Assembly: GCA_020853395.1 (NCBI GenBank)
Contig: JADYYY010000009.1
Span: 62,001-126,000 of the forward strand
Direction: 5' to 3'
From: Acidobacteriota bacterium
Lineage (GTDB): Bacteria; Acidobacteriota; Vicinamibacteria; Vicinamibacterales; SCN-69-37
Length of the DNA stretch: 64,000 nucleotides
Below are positions 16,363 to 25,304 of this stretch, piece after piece (the first letter of the stretch is position 1; every line of letters starts with the position of its first letter). The notes under the pieces are model-generated. The model did not search any database. It was not told the origin of the DNA and saw only the letters and a list, made by a program, of their open reading frames with translations. Both the position numbers and the translations under genes were made by a program.

Positions 16363-17224
16363 CCGGATTCACGATCTTCTCTGCACCGCAGTGCTCGCCG
16401 GCGCCGAGCGCGTGCTGGCCGTCCGGCAGTCTGGCGCCATCGGCGCAGGCTACAAGGATGCGACGGAGCTCGTGACCGACGCGGACCGCCAATCGGACGC
16501 GGCGATGCGCGAGATCTTCGAGCGCGAATGCCCCGCGATCGATGCGTCTCTGTCGTTTCGCCTGGAGGAATCAGGCCACACGGGGCCCAGCGGTGCGCGA
16601 CGGATCGGCGCCGATCCGCTCGACGGCACGTCGCACTTCGCGGCCGGCGGCAATCTCTACTCCGTGCAGGCACACTACGTCGACGACGGCGTGGCGACCA
16701 TCGGCGTCGTCTTCCAGCCGGAGGTGTTCCTGCCGCTGGCCGAAACCGATCGACCCACGGGCCGCCTGGTCAGCGGGATCCACGGCGCCGGCGCGTTCGT
16801 TCGCCGCACGGAGCTCGTCGGCGGCCGGTTCCTGCTCGGCGAGGCCCGTCGAGTCCGCCGGCGCACGGCATCGCGCACGAGAGCGATCATCGGCTGCGTG
16901 CCGTACAGCACGAAGATGTCGGCGGGCGAACGCGAGATCGCGCGCCGGGTCCACGAGAGCGGCGTCATCGGCGCGACGACCGGCACGGGCGGCGCCGGCG
17001 GCAACGTGATGTGGGTGCTCTTCGGCGGCCACGACCTCTACGCGAACTTCGGTGCCGGTGAAGACCTCGACCTCGTGCCGCCGCAGGTGATCGCCGAGGA
17101 AGCCGGCTGCACCGTGTGGGGTCCGGATCGCCGGCCGCCTCGCTGGCACGTCCGCAAGCAGCCGTTCATCGTCGCGCTCGACGACGACACGGCGGAGCGG
17201 GTGCTACGGGCCGCAGGCTTCTGA
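16355..17224 (+). CDS. Inositol monophosphatase/CysQ-family phosphatase
   Basis: This 289-residue protein of the FIG superfamily has metal-site motifs EES (near residue 73) and DPLDGTSHF (near 91), and a C-terminal motif that departs from the usual WDxAAG form (AGEDLDLVPP). Substrates in the family include inositol phosphates, fructose-1,6-bisphosphate and 3'-phosphoadenosine 5'-phosphate; the altered third motif makes a guess unsafe. It begins at a GTG inside the gluQRS end. Confidence 0.78.
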   Translation: MHNRIHDLLCTAVLAGAERVLAVRQSGAIGAGYKDATELVTDADRQSDAAMREIFERECPAIDASLSFRLEESGHTGPSGARRIGADPLDGTSHFAAGGNLYSVQAHYVDDGVATIGVVFQPEVFLPLAETDRPTGRLVSGIHGAGAFVRRTELVGGRFLLGEARRVRRRTASRTRAIIGCVPYSTKMSAGEREIARRVHESGVIGATTGTGGAGGNVMWVLFGGHDLYANFGAGEDLDLVPPQVIAEEAGCTVWGPDRRPPRWHVRKQPFIVALDDDTAERVLRAAGF

Positions 17225-17232
17225 GCCGACCG

Positions 17233-17670
17233 CTATTCGCCCAGCGTCGCGGCCGAGAACTCGACGACGAGCGGCGGCCGCTGGTTGTAATCGCTGTAGC
17301 GGATCCAGGCCGGGCGCGCGCGGAAGTACATGAGTCCTGGCAGGGCCTGCCGAGAGGGCCCTTCCGGAAAGACCTTGAAGTACGCCGCCTTCAGCCGCTC
17401 GAGCTCTTCGCCCTTCGGCTCGTCGACGATGCCCTCGTACTGCACGGTGCGAGCGTCTTCACCCCAACCGCCGATCACCAGCGCGATGGCGGGATTGGCG
17501 CGCAGGTTGTGCGCCTTGCGCGTCGACAGAATCGTGTCGAACACGATCTCGAACGCGTCCGTCACGGCGACGCCGATGAGCGCGGCCTGCGGCGTGCGGT
17601 CTGGAGACGACGAGGCTTCGACCGCCCAACGATGGAGACGAAGGAACTGCAGGAGCTCGACAGGCTTCAC
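17233..17670 (-). CDS. Pyridoxamine 5'-phosphate oxidase-like flavin-binding protein
   Basis: This 145-residue split-barrel protein opens with a short helix and LRLHRWAVEASSS, contains the IVFDTILSTRKAHNLRANPAIALVI segment typical of PNPOx-like domains (strand plus R-K-N phosphate contacts), and ends with the FRARPAWIRYSDY strand. It probably binds FMN or F420. The function could be oxidoreductase or flavin storage. It is convergent with the IMPase-like gene, eight bases apart. Confidence 0.82.
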   Translation of the reverse strand: MKPVELLQFLRLHRWAVEASSSPDRTPQAALIGVAVTDAFEIVFDTILSTRKAHNLRANPAIALVIGGWGEDARTVQYEGIVDEPKGEELERLKAAYFKVFPEGPSRQALPGLMYFRARPAWIRYSDYNQRPPLVVEFSAATLGE

Positions 17671-17783
17671 GAGACCTTCTTACTACAAAATCGGGCGGAG
17701 GAAGACGCGCAAGACACGATGCGGGGACGCGCGCCCGATCTCCCTGTCGTCCGGCGCGCGTCGCGCCACAGCCGACGCGTCCC

Positions 17784-18812
17784 TCACGCCGTGAGCGTCT
17801 CGACGACGACGTCGTAGATCTCTTTCGTGCCCGCGTGCCCCTGGCCCGTCTCGATCGTGTAGAGGCCGTGCCATTTGAGGTCGTTTTCGAGATAGCACAT
17901 CGCCGTCGCGAGATCCCAGTTCTGGTTGACGCGCGTGTGCATCGTGCCCGCCGTGAAGGGCGCCATCATCTTCAGGCAATCGTGCAGGTCCTGCTGATTG
18001 GGTGCGCCGGCGCCGCCGACGTCGACGTTCGAGTACGAGCCGGCCGCCTGGATGATCTCGGCGAGCAGCGTCCAGGCCGCCCGGCCCGTCAGCGGCGGCG
18101 GCGCGGCGGGCGTCTGCGGCGCAGGGGCAGCAGCGGCTGGTGCCGGCGCAGGCGTCACGGGCGAGCCAGGCGTGCCGGCCCGTCCGGCGCCCGTGGCCCG
18201 GCCGCGGCCCCCGCCACCACCACCGCGCGTCTCGACCGACACGATGATCCCCTTCGACTTGCCGTAGTCGACCATCGTCTTCAGCGTCGGGATGCCGTAG
18301 ACCTTGTTCTCGTGCGTGGGCTGCCCCTGCGGTCCACCCTGGTTGACCATCACGCGCTTGGCGCCGAGCGTCACGGCGTGGTCGACGAACATCTTCGTCA
18401 GATCGATCGCGAGCAGCCGATCGCGGACCCGCGGGGCCGAGAAGTGCAGGTCGTTGAACTCGAGGTTGATCTGCTGCACCTGCGACTTCGCCTTCTCCAC
18501 CCGCGAGCGCAGCTCCCTGAGGTACGACGTCTCGAGCGAGGCCAGGTGATAGTGCTGGAACTCGACCTTGTGCACGCCGTAGGTGTCCGCGATCATCGTG
18601 GCGTAGTCGAAGAAGTCCAGCGTGCGCTCCGGCGTGCTCGGCACGTCGGGCACTTGCAGGATGCTCTGGAAGTTCAAGCTCATGATGGAGATGCGGTCGA
18701 GCGCCGCCTGCTTCTTCGCTTGACCGGCGCCGGCGGCTCGGGCCGGGCGGGCGAAGCCGGTGGCCGCGACCGCTCCTGCTGCGGCGCTCACGAGAAACTC
18801 TCGGCGTTTCAT
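17784..18812 (-). CDS. Tat-exported sugar-isomerase-like TIM-barrel protein
   Basis: This 342-residue protein begins with a twin-arginine signal (KRREFL, then a hydrophobic stretch to about residue 27). The mature part is like xylose-isomerase-type TIM barrels: VEFQHYHLASLE, QQINLEFND, LGAKRVMVNQGG, GIIVSVETRG, then NVDVGGAG and TGMHTR-like strands late. Residues about 197-240 are a Gly- then Ala/Pro-rich low-complexity insertion in the middle of the barrel. Metal ligands are not all clear. Export of such barrels is common in Acidobacteriota and Planctomycetes, with unknown substrates. Confidence 0.78.
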   Translation of the reverse strand: MKRREFLVSAAAGAVAATGFARPARAAGAGQAKKQAALDRISIMSLNFQSILQVPDVPSTPERTLDFFDYATMIADTYGVHKVEFQHYHLASLETSYLRELRSRVEKAKSQVQQINLEFNDLHFSAPRVRDRLLAIDLTKMFVDHAVTLGAKRVMVNQGGPQGQPTHENKVYGIPTLKTMVDYGKSKGIIVSVETRGGGGGGRGRATGAGRAGTPGSPVTPAPAPAAAAPAPQTPAAPPPLTGRAAWTLLAEIIQAAGSYSNVDVGGAGAPNQQDLHDCLKMMAPFTAGTMHTRVNQNWDLATAMCYLENDLKWHGLYTIETGQGHAGTKEIYDVVVETLTA

Positions 18813-18890
18813 ACCTGCCTCCTTGGGCGTCGACGACGCGGCATCGAGACGCGCATTATCCCCCGAAGGCGGCGCCCCGGCCCGGCCTTT

Positions 18891-19688
18891 CTAGCTCTTG
18901 ATTCCCCTGGTCATCAGGAAGCCCTGACGGAGGACGTTGTCGGCGTAGTACTCCGCGGCGAGCGCATCGTACTCGTGCCGGAAGGCGTCGAGTTTGGCCG
19001 GATCGGTCGTGCCGAGCGACTCGACGAGCTTCAGCACGGGACCGGCCGTTCTCTCGACGACGGCCCGGTTGTGCGCAGGGGTCAGGCACGGCACCACCAT
19101 GGTGGCACGGTCGAACACGAGGTCGCGGACGCGACTGCCGAGCCGTTCGCGGATAACGTTGACGTCGCCCCACTGTGGCGGCGGCGCGACGCCGGGCGGC
19201 GGGGGCGGCGCGTACCGGCCGACGAGGGCGAACATGCGGCCGACGAACAGTTCGGGCGGCCACGTCGAGAACGCGATCGTGCCGCCCGGCGCGAGCACGC
19301 GGAGCATCTCGGCGATCGCGATCTCCGGCCGAGGCGCGAACATGTGGCCGAACTGGCTCGTCACGACGTCGAAGCCGGCATCCTCGAACGGCAGCGCCTC
19401 GACGTCGCCTTCGTGCCAGTCCACCGTCACGTTCGCGATGGCCGCATTCTCCCGCGCGCGCGCCAGCAGCTCGGGCGTCAGGTCGAGGCCGGTCACGGCA
19501 GCCCCCCGCCGCGCGGCCGTGACCGCGACGACGCCGGTGCCGCAGCCGACGTCGAGCACCCGCTGGCCGGCCCGAATGCGCGCGTGGTCCACGAGCGTGG
19601 CGGCCGGCGGCGTGGTCCAGACCTCGAGCGGTGCGAAGCAGGCCCAGCTCTGACGCTGGATCGCTTTGAAGCTGGCAAACGGATCCAT
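18891..19688 (-). CDS. Class I SAM-dependent methyltransferase
   Basis: This 265-residue methyltransferase has motif I VLDVGCGTGVVAV (about residues 44-56), the acidic ribose-binding TGLDLTPE, WHEGDVEALPFEDAGFDVV and the MLRVLAPGGTIAFSTW motif. It belongs to the broad UbiE/Methyltransf_11 group; the substrate is not indicated. AGAGGAG lies eight bases upstream of ATG 19688. It is divergent from padR across a 203-base region that contains two strong inverted repeats. Confidence 0.9.
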   Translation of the reverse strand: MDPFASFKAIQRQSWACFAPLEVWTTPPAATLVDHARIRAGQRVLDVGCGTGVVAVTAARRGAAVTGLDLTPELLARARENAAIANVTVDWHEGDVEALPFEDAGFDVVTSQFGHMFAPRPEIAIAEMLRVLAPGGTIAFSTWPPELFVGRMFALVGRYAPPPPPGVAPPPQWGDVNVIRERLGSRVRDLVFDRATMVVPCLTPAHNRAVVERTAGPVLKLVESLGTTDPAKLDAFRHEYDALAAEYYADNVLRQGFLMTRGIKS

Positions 19689-19739
19689 GGTTGGCTCCTC
19701 TGGCTCGACGGCGAAGCCGAAAGGGACGTGCTGCCCCCG

Positions 19740-19772
19740 ACACTGGCTCGGCCGGCAGTGCCGGCCCAGTGT
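19740..19772. other. Strong compound hairpin in the methyltransferase/padR spacer
   Basis: ACACTGG ... CCAGTGT (19740-19746 and 19766-19772) enclose GGCCGGCA and TGCCGGCC. Only one base separates the inner arms, so the structure could also extrude as a cruciform. It sits between divergent genes and is therefore more likely an operator or structural element than a terminator. Confidence 0.45.
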
Positions 19773-19845
19773 AGCGCGGACGGGCTCGATACAGTGCCGT
19801 GACCCGGCCGTCAGCCCGGCGGCCCCGGGCCGATGAGCTGCGGCA

Positions 19846-19893
19846 GTAGAACATCTACCATCGCAGCCTCGCTCATGGTAGATTGACTACCAT
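19846..19893. promoter_or_regulatory. Probable PadR operator overlapping the padR start
   Basis: Two dyads abut: GTAGA-ACA-TCTAC (19846-19858) and ATGGTAG-ATTGA-CTACCAT (19875-19893). The half-site CTACCAT also occurs at 19855-19861, pairing with ATGGTAG at 19875-19881. The last half-site includes the padR start codon (ATG 19892). Autorepression by binding here is the straightforward reading. The sequence is notably AT-richer than its surroundings. Confidence 0.65.
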
Positions 19894-20245
19894 GCCACGA
19901 CGTTCCGACCGGACCCAGTTGCTCCAAGGCACGCTCGACCTCCTGATCCTGCGCACGCTGCTCTTCGGCCCGGTGCACGGCCGGGCCATCGCGACGCACA
20001 TCCAGCGGACGACCGACGACGTGCTGCAGGTCGAGCACGGATCGCTGTACCCCGCGCTGCATCGGCTGGAGCGGCGCGGCCTCGTCGCGGGCACGTGGGA
20101 AAAGCGCGAGCGCAACCGCGAGCTCAAGTACTACCGGCTCACCGCCGCCGGGCGCCGCCACCTCGCACGCGAGGAATCGCGCTGGGCCCGGCTCGTCGCC
20201 GCGATCGCCCGGGTCGCGGCGGCAGCCCGCGGAGGCGCCGAATGA
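19892..20245 (+). CDS. PadR-family transcriptional regulator
   Basis: This 117-residue winged-helix protein has the full PadR signature: [21 protein letters not shown], then [28 protein letters not shown] and the wing [13 protein letters not shown]. It has a short C-terminal dimerisation helix, so it is of the PadR-s1 type. It overlaps the permease start by ATGA and surely co-transcribes with it, a pairing very common in Acidobacteriota. I prefer the ATG at 19892 over the in-frame TTG at 19883 because the operator dyads end there. Confidence 0.93.
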   Translation: MPRRSDRTQLLQGTLDLLILRTLLFGPVHGRAIATHIQRTTDDVLQVEHGSLYPALHRLERRGLVAGTWEKRERNRELKYYRLTAAGRRHLAREESRWARLVAAIARVAAAARGGAE

Positions 20246-22830
20246 CCGTGCGCGCGCCCTGGCGCCGACGGCGCGCCGGCCGCACGCCAGCGCCCGACGA
20301 CGTCGCCCGCGAGCTGCAGTCGCACCTGGAGCTCGAGATCGAGGCGCAGCGCGACGAGGGCCTGTCCGAGGCCGACGCCACGCGCGCGGCCTATCGGACG
20401 TTCGGCAACCCCACGCGCGTCCGCGAAGACATCCGCGACGAGGCTCGCTGGACCTGGGCCGACGACCTCGCGCGCGACGTCGGGAGCGGCGTCCGCCACC
20501 TGACGTCGCAGCCCATCTTCACGACGGTCGCCGCGCTCTCGCTGGCGCTCGGCATCGGCGCCAACATCGCCGTCTTCAACGTCAGCAGTTCGCTGCTGCG
20601 CCGCGTGCTGCCGGTAGCGGCGCCCGACGAGCTCGTCACCGTGACGGAGGAGCGCGACGGCAACTTCTCCTATCCCGCCTACGTCGCGCTGCGCCAGCAC
20701 GTCGAAGGCATGGCGGATCTCGTCGCGGCCTCATCGGTCATCAACGTCAACGTCGACGCCGCCGGCTCGGTCGAGCCGCTCGACGTGAAGCTCGTGTCGG
20801 GCAATTACTTCAGCGTCCTGCGCGTGCCGCCCGCCTCGGGCCGCATCATGGATTCCGCCGACGAACAGCGCGCCGTCGCCGTCATCAGCCAGGCCTGGTG
20901 GACCCGGCGGTTCGCACGGTCGCCAGACGTGGTGGGCAAGGTGGTGACGATCGCCGGTGTCCCCTTCACGGTGATCGGCGTCGCCCCGAGCTGGTTCACG
21001 GGAGAAACGGTCGGTGAAGCTCCCGACGTGTGGGCGTCGGTCGTCCTTCGGCCGGCGGCGATTCGGAACGAGCCGGGCTTCACCTGGCTGTACGTGATGG
21101 GCCGCATCTCGCCGCCCGCCACGCGGGAACAGCTCGCGGCGGCGATGGCGGCCGGCGGCCGGACGATCAGTCGCGGCGACAGCGTCGGCCTGCGCATCGC
21201 GGCGGAGCCTGGCGCCCGAGGCCTGTCGCGGACGCGCACGCACTGGGCTGCGCCGCTCACCGTGCTGACGGTGATCGTCGGGCTCGTCCTGCTCGTCACG
21301 TGCGTGAACCTGGCGGTGCTGCTCCTGACGCGCTCCGCCGCGCGCCGGGGAGACATCGCGGTCCGTCTCTCGCTCGGCGCGACGCGCGAACGCATCCTAC
21401 GGGCGCTGATGATCGAGCACCTGCTGCTCGGCCTGCTCGGCGGTGCCGCGGGGCTGGCGGTCGGCCTGGTGGGCAGCCAGTTGCTCGTCACGATGGCCGC
21501 GGACGTGCAGCCGCTGTCGTTGGACGTGCAGCTTCGCGCCAGCACGGTGTGGTTCACGCTGGGAACCTCGATCGCCGCCGTGCTGCTCTTCGGAGGGATT
21601 CCCGCATGGCGGGCCAGCCGAGAGTCCGCCGTGGCGCTGATCTCGCGCGACAGCCGATGGATCGTCGGTCGTTCCGGCGGCTGGCACGCGCGCGAAGGCT
21701 TCATCGTCTTTCAGCTCGCCGTGTCGTTCGTCCTGGTCGCCGCCGGCACGGTTTTCGTACAGACGCTGCGAAACCTGCAGGCAGAGGATCTCGGCTTCGA
21801 CGCGGATCGCGTGCTCGCGCTCCAGTTCGTCCCCGATCAGGGCTACCGGCCGCCTCCAGACTTCCTCTCGCGCGTGCTCGGTGCGGTCTCGGCGCTGCCA
21901 GGCGTGGAGATCGCCACGGTCGCGACCGCGGGTCCGCTCTCCGAGCAGGGCGGCGGCGTGAACGGGCTGCAGGTGCCGGGATTCACCGCGAACGGTCCGG
22001 AGGATCTGCGGGCGCGAGCCGACTGGGTTGGTCCAGGCTATTTCAAGACATCCGGCATCCGGCTCGTGACCGGGCGGGACTTCTCGGCTGCCGACGACGC
22101 GAATCGTCAACCCGTGGCGATCGTGAACGAGACCTGGGCCCGCTACTACTTCGGCACGACGGCCGTCATCGGCCGCCGGTTCTGGTTCAACAAGAAGGAA
22201 TACGAGATCGCCGGCGTCGCCCAGGACACGAAGTACACGGATCTCCGGGCACCCATCCAGCGGTTCGTGTACTTCGCGTTGCTGCAGGGTGGATCCGCGA
22301 ACCGCTTGTTCGTCCGGGCCGCCGTGCCGCCGGCGACGCTCGCCGCTGCGGCCCGGCGAGCCGTGGCGACCGTGGACCGCCGCGTCTCGGTGCGCGACGT
22401 CGTGACGATGGCCGAGGTGGTGGATCGGCGTCTCGCCCGCGAGCGCCTGCTGGCGCGCTTGGCCGGCGTGTTCGGCGGCCTCACGCTCCTGCTGGTGTCG
22501 ATCGGCATCTACGGCACCGTGGCCCAGGTCACGACCGAGCGCGCGACGGAGATCGGCCTGCGCCTCGCGCTCGGCGCGACGCGCACGCTCGTCACCTGGC
22601 AGGTGCTCCGCCGCATCGTCGTCATGCTCGCCGCGGGGCTGGCGCTCGGCGCGATCGGCGTGTACGGCGCCGGCCCGCTCGTGGCCACGCTGCTGTACGG
22701 CATCAGTCCGGTCAGCGTCACGACGATGGTCGTGACGATCGCGGTGCTGGGCGGCGTCGCGCTTGCCGCCGGCTGGCTGCCGGCGGTCCAGGCCTCGCGG
22801 TTCGACCTGGCAGCGATCCTGAGACGCTGA
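20242..22830 (+). CDS. ADOP-type duplicated ABC permease (FtsX/MacB)
   Basis: This 862-residue protein starts with a cytoplasmic acidobacterial extension (residues about 10-65: [18 protein letters not shown] ... [10 protein letters not shown]) followed by two copies of a MacB periplasmic domain plus FtsX helices. The first FtsX block holds [23 protein letters not shown], the second [17 protein letters not shown]. This is the acidobacterial duplicated orphan permease layout, which lacks an ATPase partner in the same operon. It may work with a shared MacB-like ATPase in export of peptides or lipids, or in envelope stress. The start lies in the padR stop. Confidence 0.92.
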   Translation: MTVRAPWRRRRAGRTPAPDDVARELQSHLELEIEAQRDEGLSEADATRAAYRTFGNPTRVREDIRDEARWTWADDLARDVGSGVRHLTSQPIFTTVAALSLALGIGANIAVFNVSSSLLRRVLPVAAPDELVTVTEERDGNFSYPAYVALRQHVEGMADLVAASSVINVNVDAAGSVEPLDVKLVSGNYFSVLRVPPASGRIMDSADEQRAVAVISQAWWTRRFARSPDVVGKVVTIAGVPFTVIGVAPSWFTGETVGEAPDVWASVVLRPAAIRNEPGFTWLYVMGRISPPATREQLAAAMAAGGRTISRGDSVGLRIAAEPGARGLSRTRTHWAAPLTVLTVIVGLVLLVTCVNLAVLLLTRSAARRGDIAVRLSLGATRERILRALMIEHLLLGLLGGAAGLAVGLVGSQLLVTMAADVQPLSLDVQLRASTVWFTLGTSIAAVLLFGGIPAWRASRESAVALISRDSRWIVGRSGGWHAREGFIVFQLAVSFVLVAAGTVFVQTLRNLQAEDLGFDADRVLALQFVPDQGYRPPPDFLSRVLGAVSALPGVEIATVATAGPLSEQGGGVNGLQVPGFTANGPEDLRARADWVGPGYFKTSGIRLVTGRDFSAADDANRQPVAIVNETWARYYFGTTAVIGRRFWFNKKEYEIAGVAQDTKYTDLRAPIQRFVYFALLQGGSANRLFVRAAVPPATLAAAARRAVATVDRRVSVRDVVTMAEVVDRRLARERLLARLAGVFGGLTLLLVSIGIYGTVAQVTTERATEIGLRLALGATRTLVTWQVLRRIVVMLAAGLALGAIGVYGAGPLVATLLYGISPVSVTTMVVTIAVLGGVALAAGWLPAVQASRFDLAAILRR

Positions 22831-22838
22831 CGCGGCGG

Positions 22839-23909
22839 CTACCGCCAGGCGTCGCGCAGGAACCTCACGAAGTTCCCGTGCGCGACGAGCGCGACGTCCG
22901 GCTCGGCATAGCCGCGCTGGCGCAGCAGGTCCGGCACGCGCGCCAGATCGGCGATCGTGTCGAGGTCGGCGGGCGTCTGCTCGATCCCGAACGCGCCGTC
23001 GAGATCGGACCCGATGCCGATGTGCCGCGCGTTGCCGGCGATCTGGCAGATGTGGTCCATGTGGTCGATCATGACCGCGAGCGTCAGGCCCGCGCTCTCG
23101 GGCGTCGACGTCGCGCGCACCCAGCCCGGCACCATCATCCAGGCATCCAGCGGCGCACCGATCACCGCGCCGCGATCGACGAGCGCTTTGATCTGATCGT
23201 CGCTGAACTGCCGATTGTGGGGCACGAGCGCGCGGCAGTTGCTGTGGCTCGCCCAGATCGGCCCGCGGAAGTGGTCGAGCGCCTCCCAGAAACTCTCGTC
23301 GCAGAGGTGCGTCGCGTCGAGGATCACGTTCAGCCGCTCCATTTCGCGGAGCAGCTCGCGGCCGCGCACGCCCAGGCCGCCTGTCGCATCGGTGCCCTGC
23401 GCGTAGGTGCCGGGCCCGTAGTGCGCGGGGCCCACCGCGCGCACGCCCTGCGCGTACGCCCGCTCGAGGTGACCGACGCTGACGAGCGAGTCGGCGCCCT
23501 CGAGGCTGAGCACGTAGCCGATCGCAGCGTCTGCCGGCGCGTCACCGCGTGGCCACGCCGCGAGATGCCGATCGAGCCCGGCGCGATCGGCGATCTGGGC
23601 GAGCTGGCCGTCCGCTTCCATCGCGCGATACCAGGCCAACTGCCCTTGCGTCTGCGCCCAGGCCTGCTCGGGGCTGTGCCAGCCCGGCAGGCGATTGGCC
23701 GGCTTGACGTAGCGGGCGATTTGCGTCGCGACGGTCAGCCCGATGCCGCCCCGGCGCATCTCCGGCAACGACACGGTGCCGTGGCCGCGGTCCACCTTGT
23801 CGCTCCGGCCCGCTTCACGCGCGCGGATCTCGGCGACCGGGCGTCGCAGATCCCGGTTCCACTCGAGCGCGTTCATGGCGAGGTCGAGGTGGCCGTCGAC
23901 GATGAGCAT
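22839..23909 (-). CDS. Membrane dipeptidase (peptidase M19)
   Basis: This 356-residue zinc dipeptidase of the amidohydrolase fold has the ligands and motifs of M19: DGHLDL at residues 5-10, YVLSLEGAD, LDATHLCDESF, ASHSNCRAL and IGIGSDLDG. No signal peptide is seen, so it is likely cytoplasmic. Bacterial relatives hydrolyse dipeptides including L-X-D-X. It is last of four co-directional genes with RidA, a D-threonine aldolase-like enzyme and a GntP permease, which suggests work on D-amino-acid-containing peptides. Confidence 0.92.
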   Translation of the reverse strand: MLIVDGHLDLAMNALEWNRDLRRPVAEIRAREAGRSDKVDRGHGTVSLPEMRRGGIGLTVATQIARYVKPANRLPGWHSPEQAWAQTQGQLAWYRAMEADGQLAQIADRAGLDRHLAAWPRGDAPADAAIGYVLSLEGADSLVSVGHLERAYAQGVRAVGPAHYGPGTYAQGTDATGGLGVRGRELLREMERLNVILDATHLCDESFWEALDHFRGPIWASHSNCRALVPHNRQFSDDQIKALVDRGAVIGAPLDAWMMVPGWVRATSTPESAGLTLAVMIDHMDHICQIAGNARHIGIGSDLDGAFGIEQTPADLDTIADLARVPDLLRQRGYAEPDVALVAHGNFVRFLRDAWR

Positions 23910-23945
23910 CAGCAGCTCCGGGGGAGGCGGCTCACACGCCGCGTA

Positions 23946-25289
23946 TCAGACGATCAGATCCAGCAGGACGATGCACACGAGCGCGACCACGGACAGGACG
24001 GTCTCCATCGCCGTCCACGTCCTGAGCGTGTCCTGCACGGTCAGGTTGAAGCATTCTTTCACGAGCCAGAAGCCGGCGTCGTTCACGTGCGAGAAGATGA
24101 GCGAGCCGGCGCCCATCGCCAGCACCAGCAGCTCGACGTGGACGCCGGACGCGGCGGCGGCGATCGGCGCCATGATGCCGGCCGCCGTCGTGATCGCCAC
24201 GGTCGCCGAGCCGGTGGCGATGCGGATCAGCGCGGCCACGAGCCAGCCGAGCACGACGACGGGCACGTGCGAGGCCGTCGCGACGGCGGCGATCGCCTGA
24301 CCCACGCCGCTCTCCACGAGCACGCGGTTGAACCCGCCGCCCGCCCCGACCACGAGCAGGATGCCGGCGATCGGCGCGACGCAGTCGTTGGTGAACTTCA
24401 GGATCTCGTCGCGCGTGTACCCGCGCGCGACGCCGAAGGTGTAGAACGACAGCAGGACCGCGAGGAGCAGCGCGACCACCGGGCTGCCGACGAAGTCCAC
24501 CCATCGCCGGAGCCCGTCGTCGGGCGGCAGCGTCACGTCGGCGATCGTGGCGCACAGCATGAGCAGCACGGGCAACAGGATCGTGACGAGCGTCACGCCG
24601 AATCCCGGCAGCGCGTCCGTCCTGCCCTGCTGGCTGAGCTGATCGGCCAGCGCGCCGGCCGCCTCGGCCCGCACGCGCCGCGCGAGGAACGGCCCGATGA
24701 GCGGCCCGGCGACGACGGCCGTCGGGAAGCCGATCAGCAGCGAGTAGAAGATCGTCGTGCCGACGTCGGCCTTGAAGATCTCGATCGCGACCATCGGACC
24801 CGGATGCGGCGGGACGAGGCCGTGAACGACCGACAGCCCCGCCATCAGCGGGATGCCGATGACCATCAACGGCCGGCGCGTCACGCGGGCGATCGTGAAC
24901 GCGATCGGCATCAGCAGCACGAGCCCGACCGAGAAGAACACCGGGATGCCGACGACGAAGCCGACGAGCATCATCGTCCAGTGGACGCGGCGCTCGCCGA
25001 GCGCGCGGGCGATGGTCTCGGAGACCACGCGCGCGCCGCCCGACTCGGCCAGCATCTTGCCGAGGATCGTGCCGAGGCCGACGACGACCGCCACGGATCC
25101 CAGCACGCCGCCGACGCCGTCCTGCACCGCGCGCGCAATCGCCGAGAGCGGCATGCCGGCGCCCAGCCCCACGGCGACCGCGGCGAGGATGAGCGCGACG
25201 AACGCGTTCATCTTGAACCGCGCGATCAGCAGCACCAGGCCGATCACGGCGGCGAGCGCGAACAGCAGCAGGCCGGCGTGCCCGTTCAT
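23946..25289 (-). CDS. GntP-family permease
   Basis: This 447-residue protein has 12 or more hydrophobic helices and the family segments FKMNAFVALILAAVAVG, LGTILGKMLAESGGARVV, LVPPHPGPMVAIEIF and GGGFNRVLVESGVG. GntP proteins are proton symporters of gluconate and other sugar acids, but DsdX in the same family takes up D-serine. With a D-threonine aldolase-like neighbour, a D-hydroxy amino acid is a plausible substrate here. It is 15 bases downstream of the aldolase. Confidence 0.92.
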   Translation of the reverse strand: MNGHAGLLLFALAAVIGLVLLIARFKMNAFVALILAAVAVGLGAGMPLSAIARAVQDGVGGVLGSVAVVVGLGTILGKMLAESGGARVVSETIARALGERRVHWTMMLVGFVVGIPVFFSVGLVLLMPIAFTIARVTRRPLMVIGIPLMAGLSVVHGLVPPHPGPMVAIEIFKADVGTTIFYSLLIGFPTAVVAGPLIGPFLARRVRAEAAGALADQLSQQGRTDALPGFGVTLVTILLPVLLMLCATIADVTLPPDDGLRRWVDFVGSPVVALLLAVLLSFYTFGVARGYTRDEILKFTNDCVAPIAGILLVVGAGGGFNRVLVESGVGQAIAAVATASHVPVVVLGWLVAALIRIATGSATVAITTAAGIMAPIAAAASGVHVELLVLAMGAGSLIFSHVNDAGFWLVKECFNLTVQDTLRTWTAMETVLSVVALVCIVLLDLIV

Positions 25290-25304
25290 GTCGGTCGCGC
25301 GCGG

